Source: Bacteroidota bacterium
GTDB taxonomy: Bacteria; Bacteroidota; Bacteroidia; B-17B0; Aurantibacillaceae
Reading direction: 5' to 3'
Assembly: GCA_023433205.1 (NCBI GenBank)
Contig: JAEZDS010000061.1
Coordinates: 1-22,132 of the forward strand
Length of the DNA: 22,132 bases
Below the pieces are notes generated by a model. The model was given only the letters and a program-made list of their open reading frames with translations. It had not been told where the DNA came from and did no database searches. The position numbers and the translations under genes were made by a program. Shown piece after piece: positions 14,448 to 21,823 of the stretch (positions are counted from its first letter, which is position 1; the number at the start of each line of letters is the position of its first letter).

Positions 14448-14455
14448 TAAAATTA
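14448..14455 (-). promoter_or_regulatory. -7-like element TAnnTTTA before murB
   Basis: On the minus strand TAATTTTA ends 5 nt before the murB ATG. It differs from TAnnTTTG only at the last base. It would drive the whole six-gene operon. No -33 TTG is seen at standard spacing. Confidence 0.35.
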
Positions 14456-14508
14456 GAAAATAAAGGCAGGATGAATATTTCTAAATTAGCGCAATTTCAA
14501 CATTCATT

Positions 14509-15645
14509 TTGTTTACAGGGAGAAAGCTGGCGGTTGTAAGTGTGATCAATGATCTTGTTTCAGACAACAGGGTTTTGCGCAGCTGTTCTGTTCTTCAGGA
14601 AGCCGGGTATGATCTGCTGCTTATTGGCCGGAAAAAACCCGGCTCTCTGCCCATTAGAGGCTGGAAGATAAAAACAAACCGCATGAGGATGTTCTTTCAC
14701 TCAGGCCCCCTTTTTTACCTGTTTTTTAACTTAAGACTTTTTTTTAAGCTCTGGTTTTCCAAGGCCGGTCTGCTTTTCGCAAATGATCTCGATACGCTGC
14801 TGCCTAATTATCTGGTTGCACGCCTTAAACACATCCCTCTCATTTACGACAGCCATGAACTGTTTTGCGAAGTGCCCGAACTGCAAAATTCCCCATTCAA
14901 AAAAAGGATCTGGCAAAAACTGGAAGGGAGTCTCATTCCCAGGCTTAGAAATTGCGTTACCGTTAATGAAAGTATCGCAGAGATATTTGAGAACAGGTAT
15001 GGCACAAAATTCACTGTCATCAGAAATATTGCCGACGTTCCTCAGGACGCCCCTGTCAAAAGCAGACAGGAACTGGGGCTGCCGTTTTCTTCAAAGATCA
15101 TTCTGCTTCAGGGTGCCGGCATTAACATAGACAGGGGTGCCGAAGAGCTTGTTGAAGCCATGTGTTATGTAAAAGATGCCATGCTATTGATTATTGGTTC
15201 AGGTGATGTATGGCCGCGTCTCGAAAAGATGGTGGCCAGTCTTAATTTAAAAAACAAAGTGTTTCTTATTAATCGTATGCCTGCCCCGGAATTACGGCAC
15301 TACACCTTTAATGCTGATCTTGGTGTAAGTATTGATAAAAATACCAATCTCAATTACAGGTATAGTTTGCCCAACAAGATCTTTGATTATCTGAATGCGG
15401 GACTTCCGGTGCTGGCAAGCCGGCTGCCTGAGGTTGAAAAGGTGCTGAACCACTGCCAGGCAGGAGTGTTTATTGATGATCACCATCCGCAGCACATTGC
15501 CGGTACGATCAACCGTTTTTTTGATACAAAAAGCGATCATAACACAGAACGTATCCGTGAGTCGGCCTCAGTTTTCAGCTGGCAAACTGAAAAACAGAAG
15601 CTTCTTGGCCTTATCACAGAAGTCTCCACGGAGCGGCTGGGATAA
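14509..15645 (+). CDS. Glycosyltransferase family 4 (GT-B fold)
   Basis: A 378-residue GT-B glycosyltransferase. The N-terminus reads KLAVVSVINDLVSDNRVLRS, a start shared by many Bacteroidota GT4 proteins (xxVINDLxxDxR). A hydrophobic/basic patch (FFHSGPLFYLFFNLRLFFK) may touch the membrane. The central LLFANDLDTLLPNYLVA and IYDSHELF segments, the donor-domain ILLQGAGINIDRGAEELVEAM and a terminal SLPNKIFDYLNAGLPVLAS follow the family. The start is a TTG: an in-frame TAA lies shortly upstream (14482) and no ATG or GTG sits at a sensible place. The lpxD ATG follows 26 nt after the stop, so a glycosyltransferase-lpxD-bshB1 operon is likely. It lacks the YPTFGGSG-type N-terminus expected of the bacillithiol enzyme BshA, so I do not assign it that role despite its proximity to bshB1. 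Confidence 0.87.
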   Translation: MFTGRKLAVVSVINDLVSDNRVLRSCSVLQEAGYDLLLIGRKKPGSLPIRGWKIKTNRMRMFFHSGPLFYLFFNLRLFFKLWFSKAGLLFANDLDTLLPNYLVARLKHIPLIYDSHELFCEVPELQNSPFKKRIWQKLEGSLIPRLRNCVTVNESIAEIFENRYGTKFTVIRNIADVPQDAPVKSRQELGLPFSSKIILLQGAGINIDRGAEELVEAMCYVKDAMLLIIGSGDVWPRLEKMVASLNLKNKVFLINRMPAPELRHYTFNADLGVSIDKNTNLNYRYSLPNKIFDYLNAGLPVLASRLPEVEKVLNHCQAGVFIDDHHPQHIAGTINRFFDTKSDHNTERIRESASVFSWQTEKQKLLGLITEVSTERLG

Positions 15646-15651
15646 AATTGT

Positions 15652-15659
15652 TATTTTTA
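15652..15659 (+). promoter_or_regulatory. Possible -7-like element TAnnTTTA before lpxD
   Basis: TATTTTTA ends 12 nt before the lpxD ATG, in the 26-nt gap after the glycosyltransferase gene. It may be an internal promoter or a chance match; it is weaker than the others in both sequence and spacing. Confidence 0.2.
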
Positions 15660-15671
15660 GGTCCATCAATA

Positions 15672-16715
15672 ATGGAATTTTCAGCAGAGCAGATAGCAGA
15701 GATATTGGGCGGTTCGGTAGAGGGCGACAGCACGGTTACCGTAAATAATGTCTCAAAAATAGAAGAAGGTAAAAAGGGAACTTTGTCTTTTCTGGCAAAT
15801 CCTGCTTACACCAATTACATATACTCCACGCAGTCCAGCATAGTGCTGGTAAACAAAAATTTCCGTGCTGAGAAAGCGCTTCCTGCCTCCTGTACCCTTA
15901 TCAGGGTTGAGAACGCTTACGAGTCTTTTGCAAAATTGCTGCAGATGTACACACAAAGCAAGGGGTCGAAGGTGGGGACAGAACAGCCAAGTTTTGTTGC
16001 TCCAACAGCAAAAACAGGAGAGGGCTGTTACATAGGCGCATTTGTTTACATAGGCCAGAATGTGGTACTGGGAGAGAATGTAAAGGTGTATCCTCACTGT
16101 TTTATTGGCGACAACAGTAAGATTGGTGACAATACGGTGCTCTTCAGCGGAGTTAAGGTGTACCACGACTGTGTGGTGGGCAAAAACTGTACAGTTCATG
16201 CCAATACGGTAATTGGCAGCGACGGTTTCGGTTTTGCCCCTAATAATTCCGGTAATACATTCACAAAAGTGCCTCAGGTAGGGAATGTGGTGATAGAAGA
16301 TAACGTTGAGATAGGATCAAACACCTCGGTTGACCGCGCTACCCTTGGGTCAACTGTGATACACAGCGGCGTTAAGCTCGACAACCTTGTGCAGATCGCG
16401 CACAACGTGGTGATCGGCGAAAACACGGTAATAGCGGGTCTTTCGGGCGTAGCCGGTTCAACCAAAGTTGGAAAGAACTGTATGATTGGCGCGCAGGTGG
16501 GGGTGGCCGGACACCTGAAGATTGCAGATGGCGTAAAGATAGCGGGACAATCAGGCATTGGCGCAAGCATAGAGAAAGAAGGTGAGATTGTGCAGGGCTC
16601 GCCGGCCTTCGGCATCGGTGAATTTAAGAGAAGTTATGTGTTATTCCGGTCCCTGCCTAAACTCAATGAACGCATCAACGAGCTGATAAAAAAATCAAAT
16701 TCAAAACCTGTATGA
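15672..16715 (+). CDS. lpxD: UDP-3-O-acylglucosamine N-acyltransferase LpxD
   Basis: LpxD adds a hydroxyacyl chain from acyl-ACP to the 2-amino group of UDP-3-O-acylglucosamine in lipid A synthesis. The 347-residue protein has the uridine-binding N-terminal domain (about 1-105, GTLSFLANPAYTNYIY) and a long left-handed beta-helix of hexapeptide repeats (about 110-305). The catalytic His is H244 in NLVQIAHNVVIGEN, and SDGFGFAP is a family marker. The C-terminal helix (KLNERINELIKK) is the trimer/ACP-binding tail. I chose the ATG at 15672; an in-frame TTG at 15648 would add non-family residues. The stop overlaps the bshB1 ATG by 4 nt (ATGA). The usual partners lpxC, fabZ and lpxA are not in the window, so this may be one of two lpxD copies. 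Confidence 0.95.
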   Translation: MEFSAEQIAEILGGSVEGDSTVTVNNVSKIEEGKKGTLSFLANPAYTNYIYSTQSSIVLVNKNFRAEKALPASCTLIRVENAYESFAKLLQMYTQSKGSKVGTEQPSFVAPTAKTGEGCYIGAFVYIGQNVVLGENVKVYPHCFIGDNSKIGDNTVLFSGVKVYHDCVVGKNCTVHANTVIGSDGFGFAPNNSGNTFTKVPQVGNVVIEDNVEIGSNTSVDRATLGSTVIHSGVKLDNLVQIAHNVVIGENTVIAGLSGVAGSTKVGKNCMIGAQVGVAGHLKIADGVKIAGQSGIGASIEKEGEIVQGSPAFGIGEFKRSYVLFRSLPKLNERINELIKKSNSKPV

Positions 16716-17428
16716 AAGTAGATATCCTTGCTGTGGGGGTTCATCCCGATGATGTTGAGTTAAGCTGCAGCGGCACCCTGCTCAAACACATTGCAATGGG
16801 CAAAACAGCGGGCATTCTCGACCTTACCCGTGGCGAGCTGGGTACCCGCGGCAATGCCGAGCTACGTACAAAAGAAGCCAATGATTCTGCCGCCATTCTG
16901 GGTGTAGCCTTCAGGACCCAGCTTACGTTTAAGGATGGATTTTTTGCCCACAACAATTCAAACATGCTTGAAGTGGTTAAACAGGTAAGAAAGTACCGTC
17001 CTGAAATTGTGCTCTGTAACGCTGTGAGCGACCGGCATCCCGACCATGGCCGTGCTGCCAGGCTTGTAGCCGAAGCCTGTTTTTACAGTGGCCTGTCAAA
17101 GATCTTTACGCTGGTTGATGAGGAAGAACAGCAGGCATGGCGGCCAAAAGCAGTTTATCATTATATACAGGACAATTACCTGGAACCAGATTTTGTAATA
17201 GATGTGAGCGATCACATTGAAAAAAAGCGGGAATCTATTATGGCTTTTAAATCGCAATTTTATGATCCCAAATCAAAGGAGCCGCAAACACCAATTTCTT
17301 CCAAAGAATTTCTCGATTACATTGAAAGCAAAATGTCTCTCTGGGGACGTTCTATCGGCAAACGTTACGCTGAGGGATTCACCAAAACAAGGATCCCCGG
17401 CATTAATAGTCTGTTTGACCTGATCTGA
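16712..17428 (+). CDS. bshB1: Bacillithiol biosynthesis deacetylase BshB1 (PIG-L family)
   Basis: BshB1 is a zinc-dependent hydrolase that removes the acetyl group from N-acetylglucosaminyl-malate in the second step of bacillithiol synthesis, in the cytoplasm. The 238-residue protein shows the PIG-L/LmbE metal motif HPDD (11-14), an RGELGTRG segment (40-47) typical of the BshB1 subgroup, and the second metal/active-site motif DRHPDHGRAA (107-116). The C-terminal ESKMSLWGRSIGKRYAEGF segment is also characteristic. It is translationally coupled to lpxD through a 4-nt overlap. bshA and bshC are not in the window. Both lpxD and bshB1 act on glucosamine derivatives, but the pathways are separate; the pairing may only reflect shared expression. 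Confidence 0.93.
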   Translation: MKVDILAVGVHPDDVELSCSGTLLKHIAMGKTAGILDLTRGELGTRGNAELRTKEANDSAAILGVAFRTQLTFKDGFFAHNNSNMLEVVKQVRKYRPEIVLCNAVSDRHPDHGRAARLVAEACFYSGLSKIFTLVDEEEQQAWRPKAVYHYIQDNYLEPDFVIDVSDHIEKKRESIMAFKSQFYDPKSKEPQTPISSKEFLDYIESKMSLWGRSIGKRYAEGFTKTRIPGINSLFDLI

Positions 17429-17516
17429 AGCGGCACTATGGCGGGCTGCTGATCCCCGACAGACCGTCTCAGGAATTTGCGCACCATGCCCGTGCCCTGC
17501 TACGGTAATAATGTTG

Positions 17517-17524
17517 TAACTTTA
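17517..17524 (+). promoter_or_regulatory. -7-like element TAnnTTTA before porZ
   Basis: TAACTTTA ends 10 nt before the porZ ATG in the 106-nt spacer after bshB1. One base differs from TAnnTTTG. The rest of that spacer holds no terminator with a T-run and no gene that I can support. Confidence 0.3.
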
Positions 17525-17534
17525 GCGTTATTCA

Positions 17535-19883
17535 ATGAAGCGTAAGTTACCTATGTTCAGAGCTCTCTTTGTTTTCTCGTTCCTGTTTATATGTGCGGAA
17601 ATCTCAGGCCAGAGCGGCCCTCGTACCTGGGATGATCACCTGAGTATTAATTCATGTAACTCCGTTACCCGGATGGGAGGCAGGATCTACGCCTCTTACT
17701 ACAATGGTCTGGTTTATTTTGATGAAAAGGAGATGGCTCCGCAGAAGCTCAACAAGATCAATGGTCTTAGCGATGTGGGAATCAGGCTGCTGAGAACCAA
17801 CCCCCACAACAACAAAATGATGGTGGTTTATGAGAACGCGAACATTGATATAATTGATGCGAACAACAGTATCATCAACTATCCGGCCTTGCTGCTGAAA
17901 ACAATGAGTGCCAGGAAGACGGTAAATGAGATCACTTTTGACGGACATCTGGCATATCTTGCATGCGGCTTCGGTATTGTGGTGTTTGATACCGACAGGC
18001 TTGAAATAAAGGACACGTATTACATTGGAAACAATGGTTCACCTGAAAATGTGTATCAGGTAGCCCTCAACAACGATCATGTTTTTGCCGCCACCGCTTC
18101 AGGGCTATACCAGGCAAACCGGCAATCCTCGCTGGGGAACTTTGAAAACTGGGAGCGTAATCCCCAAGGTCTGCCACAGGGTGCCTATAATGGTGTGATT
18201 AACGCGGATAATAAAATTGTTTGCTGTAAATCGCGTTTCGCCGAGCACGACACGCTTACAGGCATGGATACGCTTTATATGCTTGGAGCGGGTGGCTGGC
18301 AGGTTTATCCTCACATCTCAGGTCAGGGAAAAACTATTTTGAAACTCGGTTATAACAAGGGTGAATTGTTTACTCTTTTAACCAACAGTGCCTTTGAGGT
18401 AATTAATGTAAATACAGGCGCCCCCGTGATAATCACCTTCGGCTTTAACGGTCAGATGGATTATGGTACGCTTCGCGACAATTATTTTTATGTTAACCAC
18501 ACAGGCAATATGGCATACTGGATCGCCGATGCTTCATTCGGCTTGCTGCGTGCCTACAATATCTGGGACCCCCTGATAAGAGTTACCACTAATGGCATGA
18601 ATGCCCGCACTGTTTCGAATATTGATCTGCATGAAGGAAAGATCGCCGTTTCGCCCTCTTATATTTTTGTGGTGGGTTCAGGCACATTTATGCGCCAGGG
18701 CCTTAATGTGTATGAAGATGGTGAATGGACATACGTGCCCGTTCTTGACGAAAATGGGACACAATACATGGATGTTCACCAGGTGTTTATTGATAGGATT
18801 GACAAATCAATCATGTGGGCTGCTGTATGGGGAGGGCCTATACTTGAATACAAGAACAATAAACTGGTTCGTACTTACGACAATGTGAACAGCGGCCTGG
18901 ATCTTAACGCCAACGATGGTCTACAGCATTCCGGTTTTACGCAGGATGAGGCTGGTAATTTATGGTTCGCAAACAGCCAGTCGCCGCAAACCATTGCGGT
19001 AATAAAAAGAAGTAACCGCCAGTACCAGAGCTTTACCTACTCCAACAGAGGATTTGCCCGTAAAATTTTCCTCGATCGTAACGGCACTTTCTGGATACTA
19101 CACGAACGCGATGGAGGCATCACGCTTTTCCGGCATAAAAATTTTGGCTCACCGGTCTTCCGGTCGTTAAGCGCCAGTCCGGGCGCGGGTAATCTTGGTT
19201 CTAATGCAGTGTACGCTATTGCGCAGGACAATGATGGCCGTATATGGGTTGGAACTGCCGCAGGCATAAGGGTTTTTTACAATACGGCAGATATTATGAC
19301 CGGCAGCAATATTGACGGTCAGCCTATTAAAATTGTGCAGGATGGGAATGTTGAACTTCTCCTCGGAGCAGAAACAGTGACGGATATTCAGGTGGATGGC
19401 GCCAACAACAAGTGGGTAGGCACTGAAAGCGGTGGGGTTTATTGCTTCAGTCCTGATGGCATGCGACAGATCTATCACTTTACAAAAGAGAACAGTCCGC
19501 TTTATTCAAACACCATCATTGATCTTAATTACAATGAAACTACAGGCGATCTGTATATCGCCAGCGAACAGGGCCTTCAATCATTCAGGGGAACCATCAT
19601 TGCCGGCAGCGAGGACTACACAGGTTTTTCTGCTTTTCCCAATCCGGTGCGGCCAGGTTATACCGGCACCGTTCTGCTTAAGGGACTTCTTGATAATTCT
19701 GTAGTGAAGATCACTGATGTTGCCGGCAATCTGGTGTGGGAGGCAAAATCAGCAGGCGGTCAGGCTGAATGGCCGGTAACAACACTGTCAGGCGGACGTG
19801 TACCGCCTGGGGTTTATCTTGTTTATGCTTCTACCACAACCGCCGAACTGAAAACCCTTACCAAGGTACTTGTTATGCACTGA
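17535..19883 (+). CDS. porZ: Type IX secretion system protein PorZ (two-propeller, T9SS CTD)
   Basis: A 782-residue secreted protein, close to the length of Porphyromonas PorZ. An N-terminal signal peptide (ALFVFSFLFICAE, cleavage near SGQ-S) is followed by WDDHLSINSCNSVTRMGGRIYA, the characteristic first blade of the PorZ N-terminal beta-propeller. Many propeller-type blades follow, such as YLACGFGIVVFDTD, VFAATASGLYQAN, GRIWVGTAAGIRVF and NNKWVGTESGGVYCF. The last about 85 residues form a T9SS type A sorting domain (AFPNPVRPGYTGTV, KITDVAGNLVW, PPGVYLVYAS). PorZ belongs to the cell-surface attachment complex (PorU/V/Q/Z) and in Porphyromonas delivers A-LPS for cargo anchoring. It is coupled to recO by a TGATG overlap. 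A generic two-component-regulator-type propeller protein is the alternative, but the N-terminal pattern and recO neighbour favour PorZ. Confidence 0.82.
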   Translation: MKRKLPMFRALFVFSFLFICAEISGQSGPRTWDDHLSINSCNSVTRMGGRIYASYYNGLVYFDEKEMAPQKLNKINGLSDVGIRLLRTNPHNNKMMVVYENANIDIIDANNSIINYPALLLKTMSARKTVNEITFDGHLAYLACGFGIVVFDTDRLEIKDTYYIGNNGSPENVYQVALNNDHVFAATASGLYQANRQSSLGNFENWERNPQGLPQGAYNGVINADNKIVCCKSRFAEHDTLTGMDTLYMLGAGGWQVYPHISGQGKTILKLGYNKGELFTLLTNSAFEVINVNTGAPVIITFGFNGQMDYGTLRDNYFYVNHTGNMAYWIADASFGLLRAYNIWDPLIRVTTNGMNARTVSNIDLHEGKIAVSPSYIFVVGSGTFMRQGLNVYEDGEWTYVPVLDENGTQYMDVHQVFIDRIDKSIMWAAVWGGPILEYKNNKLVRTYDNVNSGLDLNANDGLQHSGFTQDEAGNLWFANSQSPQTIAVIKRSNRQYQSFTYSNRGFARKIFLDRNGTFWILHERDGGITLFRHKNFGSPVFRSLSASPGAGNLGSNAVYAIAQDNDGRIWVGTAAGIRVFYNTADIMTGSNIDGQPIKIVQDGNVELLLGAETVTDIQVDGANNKWVGTESGGVYCFSPDGMRQIYHFTKENSPLYSNTIIDLNYNETTGDLYIASEQGLQSFRGTIIAGSEDYTGFSAFPNPVRPGYTGTVLLKGLLDNSVVKITDVAGNLVWEAKSAGGQAEWPVTTLSGGRVPPGVYLVYASTTTAELKTLTKVLVMH

Positions 19884-20599
19884 TGAGGGTTCGCGATAAA
19901 GCCATTGTGCTGCAGGCCATCAAACACGGCGACAGACAATCCATCGTTAAATTATATACAAAAGGGCATGGACTTCTCACTGTAATTGCATCGGCAGGAC
20001 GTTCGCCATCTTCAAAGATCCGCTCAGCCAGTCTGTTACCATTAAGTCTTATCGAAATAAATTTCACTTTAAGGCAGAACCGTGAAATTCACAGGCTTTC
20101 AGAAGCCGCCAGTTATTATGTACATGATAACATCAATACATCACTGGCCAAATTAAGTATTGCGCAGTTTATAAATGAGGTGCTGCTGAAGTCTCTGAAA
20201 GAACAGCAGGCGAACGAGGCGCTCTACGATTTTGTTGAAGGCTGTATAAATTACCTGAACGATACTGGCAGAGATTATACTAATCTTCATATTTATTTCC
20301 TTAGAGAATTAAGTAAACACCTGGGTTTTGAGCCTCACAATAATTTTTCGGAAGAATCACTTTATTTTGATTGCCGTGAGGGTGTATTCTCAGGTCTAAG
20401 CCTGCCTTTTCCGCTGGGCCTTGGTGTGGAAGACTCAGAGCTCTTTTCAGTGATGCTGCAAAAGAACATACTTCGCGAAAAGCTGGAACACAAACAACGG
20501 CAGTGGCTGCTAGAGATATGGCTGGCCTACTTCCAGTTGCATATCCCCAATTTTAACGAACTCAAAAGTCTTGAGGTCCTGAGAGAGGTGAACAGGTGA
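19883..20599 (+). CDS. recO: DNA repair protein RecO
   Basis: RecO works with RecF/RecR to load RecA on SSB-coated single-stranded DNA in gap repair. The 238-residue protein has an N-terminal OB fold (about 1-80: RDKAIVLQAIKHGDRQSIVKLYTKGHGLLTVIA), with the YTKGHGLL strand that marks RecO, and an alpha-helical C-terminal domain (LRELSKHLGFEPHNNFSEES, YFDCREGVF). The four-Cys zinc finger found in some RecO proteins is absent; only two separated cysteines are present. I chose the ATG at 19883, which overlaps the porZ stop (TGATG); the longer open frame from 19769 would run inside porZ. It ends 9 nt from the convergent protease gene. Confidence 0.92.
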   Translation: MRVRDKAIVLQAIKHGDRQSIVKLYTKGHGLLTVIASAGRSPSSKIRSASLLPLSLIEINFTLRQNREIHRLSEAASYYVHDNINTSLAKLSIAQFINEVLLKSLKEQQANEALYDFVEGCINYLNDTGRDYTNLHIYFLRELSKHLGFEPHNNFSEESLYFDCREGVFSGLSLPFPLGLGVEDSELFSVMLQKNILREKLEHKQRQWLLEIWLAYFQLHIPNFNELKSLEVLREVNR

Positions 20600-20608
20600 A
20601 TGATCTGT

Positions 20609-21823
20609 CTACTGCGCTATAAGTCTGCCGCGGTAAATATTTTCGCCGTTAGTTATCTGAAGAATGTATATGCCTCTGTTGAGCGAGCCGCGTTCTAAAA
20701 CAATCTGATCATCTGATACGGAGTAAACTACAGGCACCTGAAGTCCGGCATAATCAACCAGTCTTAGCTGCAGATCTGATTTAATTTTTTCTGGCAGAGA
20801 AACTTTACCAAGATCCAAAATGGGATTAGGAGAGATGCTGAACTCAGAGGCAAACGTAGGGCCCGGTTCAGGCGCGGAGTAATTTGAGATAATGTGCTTG
20901 AAGGCGTAAAAAAACTCTCGGGTAATACGCAGATGCCTGTATTTCTCTGCGAACATCGCAACACCAAAACTGTAGTATTCCAAATCATTGTCGGTATAAA
21001 ACATTGAGCTGCCACTCATGCCGGGGATTTGTAACGCGCTGTCTGAATTCACAATTAACCAGGGCGCAGCGTTGTTCCCCCATTGATCCATTTCTATTTT
21101 GCCATAATTGTAATAAAGTGTGTCGCCATTGTAAACCTTGCTGCTGTCAAAAGGACTTACTATACCAGGGTAGCTGAATTTATGAAAAACCCTGTCCGCA
21201 TAAAATTCTTCCGAATCAGAGAACGCTATTCCTATCCATCCCAGCTGCCAGCCTATAGGATCTGCTAATTCAAGCAGCACCATGTCCCCTTCAAGACTTT
21301 TGTTGTACAGGGAAGGGTAGAATATTCTTTTAACGCGGGAAGAGGGCAGCGTTGGGGATGGAAGACCTCTGTTGAATGCAGGCAATACCATAACACTATC
21401 GCGTTGACTTCTGCCATAAAAGCCAACAAAACAATGTGCTGAGCTTAACACAAAGTTGGGTGACACCAGCATGCCACTACAGCCTTTTCCATTTGATGTA
21501 TCCCTGTATTTGTAAAAGGTGGTGGCGCAGCGTGCAGGGTAGCTGTTGAGATCAAAAAATCGCTCCGCCGGACTGACATCGGTAAATTCTGACTTTGGAA
21601 AAGTGTTCCAGCTTGGTGTGGTGTCAGGAAGAGTAACTCGGTTTCCCATCCTGCCGGTAAAAGGCATGGTGCGGTCGAAACTCTTAACCTGGTTGATGTA
21701 CACCGGCGGGAGTTTTTCAAAACTGCGGGTTTTATAGTCGTAAACTACTATCGTATCTACCTGTGCGATGGTTGAACCGAAGATCAGAAACAGCAGGCAA
21801 AAGATCGGGTGCAGGAACTTCAT
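20609..21823 (-). CDS. Secreted trypsin-like serine protease with T9SS sorting domain
   Basis: A 404-residue protein with a signal peptide (FCLLFLIFGSTIA-Q). Residues about 95-310 form a chymotrypsin-fold (S1/V8-like) peptidase domain with an intact triad by pattern: H130 in VLSSAHCF, D180 in LEGDMVLLEL and S270 in IPGMSGSSMF. A Cys pair around C115/C131 may form the usual disulfide near the His. The last about 80 residues are a T9SS type A sorting domain (SISPNPILDLG, LRLVDYAGLQV, GIYILQITNG), so it should be exported through T9SS and released or anchored at the cell surface. Specificity cannot be read from sequence. It converges on recO with 9 nt between stops and has a consensus -7 element about 65 nt upstream of its ATG. 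Confidence 0.87.
   Translation of the reverse strand: MKFLHPIFCLLFLIFGSTIAQVDTIVVYDYKTRSFEKLPPVYINQVKSFDRTMPFTGRMGNRVTLPDTTPSWNTFPKSEFTDVSPAERFFDLNSYPARCATTFYKYRDTSNGKGCSGMLVSPNFVLSSAHCFVGFYGRSQRDSVMVLPAFNRGLPSPTLPSSRVKRIFYPSLYNKSLEGDMVLLELADPIGWQLGWIGIAFSDSEEFYADRVFHKFSYPGIVSPFDSSKVYNGDTLYYNYGKIEMDQWGNNAAPWLIVNSDSALQIPGMSGSSMFYTDNDLEYYSFGVAMFAEKYRHLRITREFFYAFKHIISNYSAPEPGPTFASEFSISPNPILDLGKVSLPEKIKSDLQLRLVDYAGLQVPVVYSVSDDQIVLERGSLNRGIYILQITNGENIYRGRLIAQ

Noticed and set aside
14509..15645. Possibility that the glycosyltransferase near bshB1 is BshA
   Set aside because: It lacks the BshA N-terminal glycine-rich signature and has a different N-terminus (VINDLVSDNR); bshB1 proximity alone is not enough.
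17429..17510. Open stretch after bshB1 that reads like a short basic C-terminal tail (ending HHARALLR)
   Set aside because: About 30 codons without a start codon, beginning right after a stop. It could be a remnant of a lost gene but there is too little to support a pseudogene.
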